From Bacteroidaceae bacterium (lineage in GTDB: Bacteria; Bacteroidota; Bacteroidia; Bacteroidales; Bacteroidaceae), in the NCBI GenBank assembly GCA_024697945.1, contig JAILRU010000093.1, positions 1 through 37,393 on the forward strand: DNA of 37,393 bases. Direction: 5' to 3'. The notes under the pieces are model-generated. The model was not told the origin of the DNA. It did not search any database and saw only the letters and a list, made by a program, of their open reading frames with translations. The translations under genes and the position numbers were made by a program. Positions 6,262-13,278 of this stretch are shown here, in pieces; position 1 is the first letter of the stretch; the number at the start of each line of letters is the position of its first letter.

Positions 6262-8310
6262 ATGCGCTCTCTAAGAGTAACTTTGGCAGCCGTAGCTGCT
6301 GTATGTCTGACTGCAACGGTAGGAGTGGCACTCACAGCCTGCAGCAAACAGCAAGACAAGCACCAAGACGAGAGTATTCAGGAGTATGCTCTACTCAACA
6401 GCCAGACGATGGCCAGATTACAGCAGAACCCCCAGAGCGCCTTCGAGTTTCTCGACTCTTTGGAGCAGAAAGATGAGTATCCAACGGAAATTATCAACGT
6501 GATACGCGGATCGATTTATCTGAATTCTGCAGAATATAAAACAAGCGAGTCGTGCTTCCGCAAAGCTCTCAATGAGAATCTCCATGAGCTGTGGCCATTC
6601 GGCTATTATAACGCAGCCTATACACTGAGCCACGTCATGAACCAGAGAGACAACGTGGAGGGTGCCATGAGGGTCGCTACGGAAAGCCTGAACCGTCTGA
6701 CAGGTGAGACTGACCCCGAACTGGAGGTGTGCAAATGGAACCTGATGACAAGTGTCGGCATCGGCCACCTGCGTCTCAGACAGTTGGACGAGAGCGAGAA
6801 GATACTGGATAAAACCTACGAAGACCTGAAAGCCTCCACCCTGAAACACAAAGATGAGAAAAGGGCTCTGGCAATGGGTGCGCTTTGTTTGAACGTGCTC
6901 GGCCATTATATGATCTTCATCCCCGACAAAATACCTCTGTGGTTAGACCGCACCGAGGAGGTCATCAACATTTCAGAGCAAATAAATACATCTGGCAATC
7001 TGACCCCAAAGATTGCGTACTTCAAAGCTAAGCTGCTTTCGAACAAGGCTCAGTATCTGGGTTCCGTTGGCAAACTGAAGGAAGCAAAGGAAGCCTTCGA
7101 TGCCTATATGGCCACCGATTTCGCTAACCAGCCCGATGCCATCATCGAGAAGTTCAACTACTACTATTTCTCCAAGCAGTGGTCCGAGGCCGCCAATTTC
7201 CTGCGCCCCATCACAGACCTGCACTACAAGACGATGAAGGTGGAACCTACGCTGACCAGCCTGTGCGACCTCGGTCTCAGCTTCCGCGTCTATGAGAATG
7301 CCGGACGCTACGACGATGCTGCCGAGATGGGACGAATGATGGCCAACCTGGTGGACAGTGTGAGATACTATCACACGAAGGACCAAGCCGCTGAGATGGC
7401 AGCGCTCTTCGAGACGAAGGAGAAGGATGCCGAGATAGCCCAGCAGCAGATAGAGCTCTCCCAGCAGCGTCTCATTGGTCTGGCCACCTGCATCGTGCTA
7501 CTCACCCTGTTCTTCATTGTCTATACCCTGCTTCGCAAACGTGCTGCCAAGCGACTGGCGGAGGTGAAGGCTGCCCAGGAGCGTATCGAGAACGAGCTGC
7601 GCATTGCCCGTGACATCCAGATGAGCATGCTGCCAAACGTCTTCCCCGAGCGCGAGGGACTCGATATGTATGCCCTGATGAATCCTGCCAAGGAGGTCGG
7701 AGGCGACCTCTATGGCTATCTCCTGCTGGGCGATAAGCTCTACTTCGCACTGGGCGATGTCTCGGGCAAAGGCATACCATCCTCGCTGTTTATGGCACAG
7801 GCCACACGCCTCTTCCTCACCCTGGCCAAGCAGGGCATCATGCCGGCTGAGATTTGTACCCGCATGAACGATGCCCTTTCGGGCGACGACAACGAGAACA
7901 GCATGTTCGTCACCTTCTGGTTGGGAATGCTCGACCTGCAGACCGGCCATCTCGACTTCTGCAATGCCGGCCACAATCCTCCTGTCATTGGTGGCGGTGA
8001 CCATCAGGGCGACTTCCTCAAGATGGTGCCCAATCTGCCCATCGGCTTCCTCCCGGGCTTCGAGTATGTAGGCGAGAGTATCGACACCATCAAGGGTCGT
8101 GCCCTCTTTATCTATACCGATGGTCTAAACGAAGCCGAGAATCTGGAGCACCAGCAGTTTGGCGACGACCGCCTGTTGGACATCCTACGGAACACACACT
8201 TCGACACAGCTCAACAAGTGATAGAAACCCTGAAGGCCGAAGTAGAGGCCCACAGAGACGGTGCCGAACCAAATGACGACCTCACGATGATGTGCCTGCG
8301 AGTCAGTTGA
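6262..8310 (+). CDS. Lipoprotein-anchored TPR protein with SpoIIE/RsbU-type PP2C phosphatase domain
   Basis: The 682-residue protein starts with a lipoprotein-type signal (lipobox LTAC at about residue 27), followed by helical TPR-like repeats to about 400, a transmembrane helix (LIGLATCIVLLTLFFIVYTLL, about 405-425), a short coiled coil, and a C-terminal phosphatase domain from about 445. The phosphatase shows the RsbU linker ARDIQMSMLP, the metal-binding motifs GGDLYGY and DVSGKGIPSSLF, CNAGHNPP, YTDGLNEA and the final NDDLTMM. Such proteins sense signals through the extracytoplasmic TPR part and dephosphorylate a serine on an anti-sigma-antagonist-like partner. No partner STAS or kinase gene is nearby. 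Expected metal ligands are all present. A 22-bp palindromic array (8406-8493) lies downstream. Confidence 0.88.
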   Translation: MRSLRVTLAAVAAVCLTATVGVALTACSKQQDKHQDESIQEYALLNSQTMARLQQNPQSAFEFLDSLEQKDEYPTEIINVIRGSIYLNSAEYKTSESCFRKALNENLHELWPFGYYNAAYTLSHVMNQRDNVEGAMRVATESLNRLTGETDPELEVCKWNLMTSVGIGHLRLRQLDESEKILDKTYEDLKASTLKHKDEKRALAMGALCLNVLGHYMIFIPDKIPLWLDRTEEVINISEQINTSGNLTPKIAYFKAKLLSNKAQYLGSVGKLKEAKEAFDAYMATDFANQPDAIIEKFNYYYFSKQWSEAANFLRPITDLHYKTMKVEPTLTSLCDLGLSFRVYENAGRYDDAAEMGRMMANLVDSVRYYHTKDQAAEMAALFETKEKDAEIAQQQIELSQQRLIGLATCIVLLTLFFIVYTLLRKRAAKRLAEVKAAQERIENELRIARDIQMSMLPNVFPEREGLDMYALMNPAKEVGGDLYGYLLLGDKLYFALGDVSGKGIPSSLFMAQATRLFLTLAKQGIMPAEICTRMNDALSGDDNENSMFVTFWLGMLDLQTGHLDFCNAGHNPPVIGGGDHQGDFLKMVPNLPIGFLPGFEYVGESIDTIKGRALFIYTDGLNEAENLEHQQFGDDRLLDILRNTHFDTAQQVIETLKAEVEAHRDGAEPNDDLTMMCLRVS

Positions 8311-8360
8311 ATTCTAAACCCAACAAAAAACCTCAGCCACTACCCTCCCCTTTGTCAAAT

Positions 8361-8391
8361 TTAACTTCAGTTTATAACTCCCGAAACTTAA
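8361..8391. repeat. 31-nt repeat, left inverted copy
   Basis: The 31 nt here are the reverse complement of 18186-18216 with one mismatch (30/31). The two copies lie 9.8 kb apart in opposite orientation and enclose the long direct repeats at 8675-8871 and 17885-18090. Confidence 0.8.
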
Positions 8392-8405
8392 TATAATAAA
8401 ATAAG

Positions 8406-8493
8406 TTTTCAGCGGCCGCTGCAATTCTTTTCGGCGGGCGCTACGAATATTTTCAGCGGCCGCTGAAAATGTTTTTGGCGGCCGCCAAAAAAC
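8406..8493. repeat. Array of four 22-bp palindromic units (NotI-like core)
   Basis: Units begin at 8406, 8428, 8450 and 8472, each exactly 22 bp. Each starts TTTTC or TTTTT, followed by a GC-only palindrome-like 10-mer (AGCGGCCGCT, GGCGGGCGCT, AGCGGCCGCT, GGCGGCCGCC) and an A-rich end. The third and fourth are perfect palindromes of 22 bp (8449-8470) and 20 bp (8472-8491). The array is downstream of the phosphatase gene; no ORF spans it. An array with the same period but a different sequence occurs at 29804-29891. Confidence 0.9.
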
Positions 8494-8674
8494 CAGAGAA
8501 CATAGTTAATTCTCCCTGAAAACATAGTCTTTCACCCCTATTCAGATAGGTATTTCTCCCCATTTAGACGCCTCTTTCTTCTCGCCAAGCGTGCACCTTT
8601 AGCATGATGTAACATGCACTTTCTTTATTACTATCCCTCCTGCTGAAACGACAGCTCGTTATTGCCATATCTGA
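8494..8674. other. Intergenic stretch with no gene seen
   Basis: AT-rich sequence between the 22-bp array and the long dispersed repeat. Apart from two TTTCNCCCC-type motifs near 8531 and 8553, nothing coding or structured was recognised. Confidence 0.4.
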
Positions 8675-8871
8675 CCACCTTGTGGTGGAGTTCATTCCAG
8701 ACATATTGATTTCATAGCTATATCGTTGCAAAATTAATATATATTGTCTCATGTCCTACACCAATGAAGTCATTTGTTACGCAAAATGTCATTAAAGGAA
8801 TTCTATTGCCTTTGCGATTATTATTATTGGGAAAATTTTTGTAAATTTGCTACGGCGCACACGAATACACG
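8675..8871. repeat. About 200-bp dispersed intergenic repeat, copy A
   Basis: Copy A matches copy B (17885-18090) throughout in the same orientation. The match includes an exact run of about 50 nt (8691-8742 with 17910-17961), a small CCACC...GGTGG hairpin at the left end, and CTACGGCGCACACGA near the right end. The middle is diverged. Copy A ends in a -7-like TAAATTTG (8842-8849); copy B has TAAATTTT there. Confidence 0.85.
8842..8849 (+). promoter_or_regulatory. -7-like box carried by repeat copy A
   Basis: TAAATTTG fits the consensus, but no TTTG lies 19-21 nt upstream. It faces the short ORF at 8910 and the decayed nuclease gene at 9048. The equivalent site in repeat copy B is mutated. 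Confidence 0.35.
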
Positions 8872-8909
8872 GACATAATGTGCGCAAAAAACATAAGAAA
8901 ATACAAGAT

Positions 8910-9029
8910 ATGCGAAAGATAGTTGCACGAGAGTGCCAAAACATCGACACCTGGGGGCGTGGCTACAAGAAAACACGTGAGGGCAACACAAGTGCTGGCC
9001 ACTGGATAGTCATTGAACCACACGCATAA
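8910..9029 (+). CDS. Small ORF of unknown function
   Basis: A 39-residue ORF (MRKIVARECQNIDTWGRGY... ending VIEPHA) follows the -7-like box at 8842 and ends 18 bp before the decayed DUF1016 gene. It is basic and has no recognisable domain. It may be a relic or chance ORF; only position between a possible promoter and a former gene supports it. Confidence 0.25.
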   Translation: MRKIVARECQNIDTWGRGYKKTREGNTSAGHWIVIEPHA

Positions 9030-9047
9030 AAATAACAAAGAAGAAAT

Positions 9048-9316
9048 ATGGCAGAAGAACTGGTTCCAATTCAGGAATACGAATATAAGGAATTACTGCG
9101 ACAGAGCGTCGCACTTTTGCCTTGGTCTCACAATCTGCTACTGATGCAGAGAAAGATCGGCTGGATGTGGAGTTGGCACTTGAAGGTATGACCAAGCCCA
9201 TCGGTGTAGCCGACTATAAGCTCATCATCCCCAAGGAAGAACTGCAAAAGACCATTGCTGCAGAAATCCAGTTGTTTGAAGACGAACATTTAGTAGGCAA
9301 AACAGATGAGACGTAG
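9048..9316 (+). pseudogene. Remnant of a DUF1016 (YhcG-type) PD-(D/E)XK nuclease gene
   Basis: Two frames hold two pieces of one protein. From the ATG at 9048 the first frame reads MAEELVPIQEYEYKELLRQS then VALLPWSHNLLL. Another frame, overlapping from about 9122, reads DAEKDRLDVELALEGMTKPI then GVADYKLIIPKEELQ. The PWSHN segment and the (A)LEGMTKPIGVADYKL tail are characteristic of DUF1016 proteins, which are about 350 residues, so most of the protein, including the nuclease core, is lost and the join is out of frame. DUF1016 nucleases often accompany restriction systems in Bacteroidetes; here the relic lies 9.5 kb from the RM island at 18.9 kb. An 11-bp-period array starts at its stop codon. 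Confidence 0.7.
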
Positions 9317-9430
9317 CAAGGTCGTTCCGCCGTCGTTCGTAGGTCGTTCGTAGGTCGAAGCGAGGGAGATGAAAGTGAGTAGCAAGGTCGTTCCGCCGTC
9401 GTTCGTAGGTCGAAGGAAGGAGTAAACAAG
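9310..9430. repeat. 11-bp-period array, eleven units
   Basis: From 9310 the sequence falls on an 11-bp grid with units such as GTCGTTCCGCC (9321, 9387), GTCGTTCGTAG (9332, 9343, 9398), GTCGAAGCGAG (9354) and GTCGAAGGAAG (9409). The two GTCGTTCCGCC blocks are exactly 66 bp (6 x 11) apart. A shorter version is at 18110-18142. Confidence 0.85.
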
Positions 9431-9452
9431 AATTAGTAAATTAATAAGAGAT

Positions 9453-9643
9453 ATGCCAAACAGATGTCTATACATAGCGACAATTAAGGAGTTCTTGGAG
9501 CAGGAACGCCAAGCTGTTTCAGGCACTCTAAATAATAACTATCATGGCGAAGTTCTGACGACTCCGAAGATCCCACACGTTTGCCAGAGTTTTATGATGG
9601 GACGTATAAGTATTTGAAATCATTAGGAATGAAAGAGGTCTAG
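9453..9643 (+). pseudogene. Fragmentary gene remnant, identity unknown
   Basis: From the ATG at 9453 one frame reads CLYIATIKEFLEQERQAVS then GTLNNNYHGEVLTT and stops at 9617. An overlapping frame continues LPEFYDGTYKYLKSLGMKEV to a stop at 9643. Both parts look like real protein, but they are in different frames and short, so this is likely a deletion-shrunken gene. The parent family was not recognised. Confidence 0.4.
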
Positions 9644-9690
9644 TATAAATAACTATTTCGAAAATCTTAACCCAAGTTAACAAAAAAATC

Positions 9691-9721
9691 TTGGTGCAAC
9701 CGAATAATAGACGTACCTTTG
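9691..9721 (+). promoter_or_regulatory. Promoter of the 9.7-12.4 kb operon
   Basis: TTGG (from 9691) is followed after 20 nt by TACCTTTG (9714-9721). Transcription would start near 9728, leaving a very short leader before the ATG at 9736. This excludes any start codon at 9691 itself. Confidence 0.7.
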
Positions 9722-9735
9722 CAAAAAAAGACGAT

Positions 9736-10392
9736 ATGGGAATCAGAGAATTGCTACAGGAACCGTTGGAAGGCTTGAACAATTGCAATGTTCAAGACAC
9801 ATTTGCTAAGATTGCAAGAAATCTGTTCAATAATTGCTACATAGAGTGTGGAGATATTGAGTATTACTTTGCCGAAATCGAGTTCTATTATTATGATAAG
9901 GAACAATGTTTAGGTAGTATTTGCGAACAGTATAAATGGCAATTAATAACTTATGCTCGCTCAGACAAGAAGGTAGGTGATTTCCTTTATCATTTGAGTG
10001 GTATTGATATATGCTTTGACAGTCGGATTGATAGTGACTTTGTCAGATTTGGTGGGATACTTATACGGAGTATCAAGGACAAAAATGGTAAGGTAGTTGC
10101 TGCAGGTCCATATACATGCAGAGACTTCATTCTCAACGAATGTAGCAAAAAGACTATGTCATTACCTAAATTGGCTGTTCGCGAAAAATTGTCTGATATT
10201 ACACCAATTGCTATATATCGATATATCAGCACATATGACCTACAGATAGATAAAGATTTAAAATTAAAGTTGTGTTTTTACGATGGTAATCTTGACTGGG
10301 TTAAGACGTCTGAAAAAGATGTGTATGACAAAAAGAAAGGTACCATAGTACCAAACCAAACAAGAAACTATTCCAGCAGATTTAGACAATGA
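9736..10392 (+). CDS. Conserved protein of unknown function, first gene of operon
   Basis: The 218-residue protein starts at MGIRELLQEPLEGLNN, chosen because the promoter ends just before it. It is rich in aromatic residues (IEYYFAEIEFYYYDKEQ) and has a central segment GIDICFDSRIDSDFVRFGGI followed by LIRSI, a pattern (G-V/I-D-I-x-F ... GGILIR) I associate with uncharacterised Bacteroidetes proteins, then a basic C-terminus. There is no signal peptide or membrane segment, so it is probably cytoplasmic. Its stop overlaps the next start (ATGA), indicating translational coupling to the deiminase-like gene. I cannot assign a function. Confidence 0.7.
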   Translation: MGIRELLQEPLEGLNNCNVQDTFAKIARNLFNNCYIECGDIEYYFAEIEFYYYDKEQCLGSICEQYKWQLITYARSDKKVGDFLYHLSGIDICFDSRIDSDFVRFGGILIRSIKDKNGKVVAAGPYTCRDFILNECSKKTMSLPKLAVREKLSDITPIAIYRYISTYDLQIDKDLKLKLCFYDGNLDWVKTSEKDVYDKKKGTIVPNQTRNYSSRFRQ

Positions 10393-11231
10393 TAACCGAT
10401 AACCTCACCAACGTAGTTTATTTCTCAAGTCTGTTGACAAAGAAATGTCCGATTCTGAATGCGCATATTACGGATGAGCTTCAGAAGTGGGGAATATCGT
10501 ATGGCTATCTATCTGGCACCAAAGACATTTGGTGTCGAGACTTTATGCCTATTCAGATTGAAAGAAACCGTTTTGTGCTATACAAATACACTCCAGACTA
10601 TCTTCAGGACAAGTTCGGTTTGCGTATTCAGACAAATTCAAGTGAGGTGTTACAAACGGAAGACAACCAACTACAGTCAATATGGCGAAAATGTTCAGCA
10701 ATAGACCTAGTGATAGATGGCGGCAATGTGGTGAAATGCGGCGACGTGGTTGTGATGACAGATAAGGTATTTGTGGAGAACAAGGACAAATCCCGTCTCG
10801 AAGTAGAACGGATTCTACGTGACGCATTCCTATGCGACATCCTCTTCTTGCCGTGGGACAGACAAGAATATCTCGGACACAGCGACGGCATTGTTCACTA
10901 TGCCGGCACAGGGAGAATTCTATTGACGAACTACGATGTTTTCTCTTCCTATTTTTACAATCGATTTCGGAAGCTTCTAGAGGCACGGTTCGAGGTTATT
11001 CCGTTGCGATATAAGACAAAGCGGAAACATGCCCGCAGTTGGGCATATATCAATTATCTGCAAGTAGGCAGTTTGGTTCTTGTGCCACAACTTGGATTGG
11101 AAGAAGACAAACAAGCTTTAGAGCAAATCAGCAACGCTTTGCCAGAGTGTAAAGTGGTTGGTATCCCTGCTTTGGAAGCCGTAAGAAGAGGTGGTGCTTT
11201 TAACTGTATTTCGTGGAATATTCATATTTAA
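10389..11231 (+). CDS. Agmatine deiminase / peptidylarginine deiminase-family enzyme
   Basis: The 280-residue protein has the signature motifs of the PAD_porph/agmatine deiminase family in order: DIWCRDFMPIQ (guanidino-binding Asp), DGGNVVKCGD, EYLGHSDGIV (catalytic His and Asp) and the C-terminal GGAFNCISW with the nucleophilic Cys. Family members turn agmatine into N-carbamoylputrescine or deiminate related guanidines. It is shorter than classical agmatine deiminases (about 340-370 residues), and the usual GG(G)NIHC is GGAFNC, so the substrate may differ. There is no signal peptide, unlike the secreted Porphyromonas enzyme. It overlaps the preceding gene by 4 nt and precedes a Sel1 protein by 4 nt. 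Confidence 0.85.
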   Translation: MITDNLTNVVYFSSLLTKKCPILNAHITDELQKWGISYGYLSGTKDIWCRDFMPIQIERNRFVLYKYTPDYLQDKFGLRIQTNSSEVLQTEDNQLQSIWRKCSAIDLVIDGGNVVKCGDVVVMTDKVFVENKDKSRLEVERILRDAFLCDILFLPWDRQEYLGHSDGIVHYAGTGRILLTNYDVFSSYFYNRFRKLLEARFEVIPLRYKTKRKHARSWAYINYLQVGSLVLVPQLGLEEDKQALEQISNALPECKVVGIPALEAVRRGGAFNCISWNIHI

Positions 11232-11235
11232 GAAT

Positions 11236-11703
11236 ATGGTCAATCTATCAATAAAGGAAAGTCCTTACTCTACATTGAGCTTGGCAGAACTTCGTTCGCT
11301 TGCTGAGCAAGGAGATGCAATTGCACAAAATAAATTGGCTATTCGCTATAAGAACGGAAACGGTGTTCGTAAGAGCATAAAACAGGCAATTGCTTGGTTC
11401 CTAAAAGCGGCAGAACAAGGCAACATGTCGGCCCAGTTCAACATAGGTGCCTGCTATTATATGGGCAGAGGCGTCAAAAAGGATTACGAAAAAGCTGTTC
11501 ATTGGTACACGTTAGCTGCCGAGCAGGGAGAATCGTGGTCCCAGAATGACCTAGGCATTTGCTTCCTAAAAGGACAGGGTGTCAAACAGGATTATGAGAA
11601 GGCCATAGAGTGGCTTACCAAATCTGCCGAACAGGGTTTTGAAACAGCTATATTTAATTTGAAAGCATTGTCTGAAAGACAGAAAGAAGATTCCCCCTTT
11701 TGA
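11236..11703 (+). CDS. Sel1-repeat protein
   Basis: The start at 11236 follows the upstream stop by 4 nt and gives 155 residues. Three consecutive Sel1-like repeats (about 36 residues each) are visible from about residue 25, with the pattern AEQGDAIAQNKLAIRYKNG, then AEQGNMSAQFNIGACYYMGRG and AEQGESWSQNDLGICFLKGQG; a partial fourth begins AEQGFETAIFNL. Sel1 repeats form alpha-solenoids that scaffold protein complexes. There is no signal peptide, so it is probably a cytoplasmic adaptor for its operon partners. The function within this operon is unknown. Confidence 0.88.
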   Translation: MVNLSIKESPYSTLSLAELRSLAEQGDAIAQNKLAIRYKNGNGVRKSIKQAIAWFLKAAEQGNMSAQFNIGACYYMGRGVKKDYEKAVHWYTLAAEQGESWSQNDLGICFLKGQGVKQDYEKAIEWLTKSAEQGFETAIFNLKALSERQKEDSPF

Positions 11704-11706
11704 ATT

Positions 11707-12096
11707 ATGAAACAGATAGAAGTCGTTGCAGCAATAATCCGCAAGGGTGATAAGATATTCGCCACTCAGCGGGGATATGGCGAGTGGAAGGACTGGTGGG
11801 AGTTCCCTGGCGGAAAGATGGAGAGTAGGGAAACGCCGGAGGAGGCACTCGTGAGGGAGATACGCGAGGAATTGTCTGCGGAGATTAACGTGGATGAGTT
11901 CCTTTGTACGATAAAGTATGATTACCCAGCCTTTCACTTGACGATGCATTGCTATCTCTGTTCGCTAGTGACTGTGGCGCTGCATCTGAATGAGCATGAG
12001 GCGGCGAAGTGGCTGGGCAGAGATGAGTTGGATGGTGTGAAGTGGTTGCCAGCGGATGTAATGATTGTACAAACAATTAAATCAAGAATACAATAA
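11707..12096 (+). CDS. Nudix hydrolase, MutT-like
   Basis: The 129-residue protein has a complete Nudix box, GGKMESRETPEEALVREIRE followed by EL, preceded by the MutT-type WWEFPGGK. Such proteins hydrolyse oxidised nucleotides (8-oxo-dGTP) or other nucleoside diphosphate derivatives. Length and the early strand IEVVAAIIRKGDKIFATQR fit the 8-oxo-dGTP diphosphatase subgroup, which in some bacteria also repairs CTP/5-methyl-CTP pools. The gene starts 3 nt after the Sel1 gene and ends 6 nt before the DUF4298 gene. Exact substrate is uncertain. Confidence 0.92.
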   Translation: MKQIEVVAAIIRKGDKIFATQRGYGEWKDWWEFPGGKMESRETPEEALVREIREELSAEINVDEFLCTIKYDYPAFHLTMHCYLCSLVTVALHLNEHEAAKWLGRDELDGVKWLPADVMIVQTIKSRIQ

Positions 12097-12102
12097 CAGA
12101 AT

Positions 12103-12402
12103 ATGACAAACATTGAACGTATAACCGACATGGAGCAATGCTTTGACCGCGTGAACGTGGCGCTGCGGGCCTTGGAGGAAGCTGTGGATACAATCACGAG
12201 CCTTGAGGAAGACATCCTGAAACTCGACGCCTACTATTCCGGTGACGAATGGAAAACTGATTTTAGGTCCGACGAACTAGGTCTCCTGCCCCAAGACCTA
12301 AAACGCGGCGTGCTGAGCGAGGACGCCATCTGGAACCTCCTCGGACGAGTCGATGGCGTCAAGCACCGCATGCTCGATTTCGTCATGACAGATCTGGGGT
12401 AA
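12103..12402 (+). CDS. DUF4298 family protein
   Basis: The 99-residue acidic helical protein contains the hallmarks of DUF4298: an N-terminal RITDMEQCFD helix, a heptad-like ALEEAVDTITSLEEDILKLD segment, YYSGDEWKTDF, and the conserved LPQDLKRGVLSEDAIWNLL. DUF4298 proteins are small, probably cytoplasmic, and of unknown function. It is the last gene of the operon that starts at 9736. The following 165 bp to 12567 contain no intact gene, only a short coding-like relic near 12440-12500 (FDHEDIMQDAIKLLDCN). Confidence 0.85.
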   Translation: MTNIERITDMEQCFDRVNVALRALEEAVDTITSLEEDILKLDAYYSGDEWKTDFRSDELGLLPQDLKRGVLSEDAIWNLLGRVDGVKHRMLDFVMTDLG

Positions 12403-12567
12403 TTGATACAAGAAGTCTAAGGAAAGAAGTAAGATGTGATTCGGACTTTCGACCATGAGGATATCATGCAGGATGCTATCAAGCTGTTGGATTGTAATTG
12501 ATGAACTGAATATTGAATACAATTAGAAGAACGAAGATAGGGGATATAAAAGTTGGTAAATAGAATT

Positions 12568-13263
12568 ATGGTACAGAAACAATTCCACAAACATTTTGAG
12601 ACTCCAGGGCTGCCGCTCTATTGGATTATCATCGCGTATATCATCCTTGGCTGGTTCTTCCCAGTGATAGGTCTCATCGCCATCATCTGCATGATTGGCC
12701 CTGTGATGACCAGCATTTGGAAAGGTCGCTGGTGGTGCGGGCATGTATGTCCTCGTGGCAATATGTACGACCGTCTGCTGTCAAAGTACTCACCCCATCG
12801 TCCGATTCCCAAGTTCGTGCGTACATTTGGTTTCCGTCTGTTTATGGTAATCTTCATCTTCGGCATGTTCGGCATCCAGCTGAGTTTCGTGCCTTGGAGC
12901 GAGGGCGGGCTGGCCATGTGGAGCGGGATAGGTAAGGTTTTCTGGACTATTATCGTAATAACCACTATCGTTGGTGTCACACTCTCGTTTATCTATGCCC
13001 CACGCACATGGTGCTCGTTCTGCCCTATGGGAACCATCTCCAACTGGGTAGCACCTAAAAAAGCTCCACTGCCCAAGGCATTCACGAACATCCATGTATC
13101 GAGTGCCTGCCAGATGAAGTGCAAACAGTGTGCCCGCGTCTGCCCGATGCAGCTCACGCCCTACGATTCACGCGGTGAGGAGATAGGCTATCTGCATCCT
13201 GACTGCCTGAAGTGCGGCAAGTGCACATTGGCTTGTCCCACGAAGATAATGACATTGAAATAA
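12568..13263 (+). CDS. NapH/CcoG-like polyferredoxin membrane protein
   Basis: The 231-residue protein starts at MVQKQFHKHF and has four predicted transmembrane helices (roughly residues 18-45 as a pair, 90-110 and 125-145). It has two membrane-proximal Cys motifs, WWCGHVCPRGN and WCSFCPMGT, and a C-terminal domain with two [4Fe-4S] motifs, CQMKCKQCARVCP and CLKCGKCTLACP. This is the architecture of NapH-type proteins, which pass electrons from the quinone pool or assemble redox enzymes. No nitrate reductase or oxidase genes are adjacent, so the partner is unknown. The 15-nt gap to the WYL regulator and 18-nt gap on to glycerate kinase suggest one transcript. Confidence 0.88.
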   Translation: MVQKQFHKHFETPGLPLYWIIIAYIILGWFFPVIGLIAIICMIGPVMTSIWKGRWWCGHVCPRGNMYDRLLSKYSPHRPIPKFVRTFGFRLFMVIFIFGMFGIQLSFVPWSEGGLAMWSGIGKVFWTIIVITTIVGVTLSFIYAPRTWCSFCPMGTISNWVAPKKAPLPKAFTNIHVSSACQMKCKQCARVCPMQLTPYDSRGEEIGYLHPDCLKCGKCTLACPTKIMTLK

Positions 13264-13278
13264 GCCTCGACACGTCCC

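Noticed and set aside
8406..8493. CRISPR array
   Set aside because: Units are contiguous 22-bp palindromes with no separate unique spacers, only four units, and no cas genes nearby.
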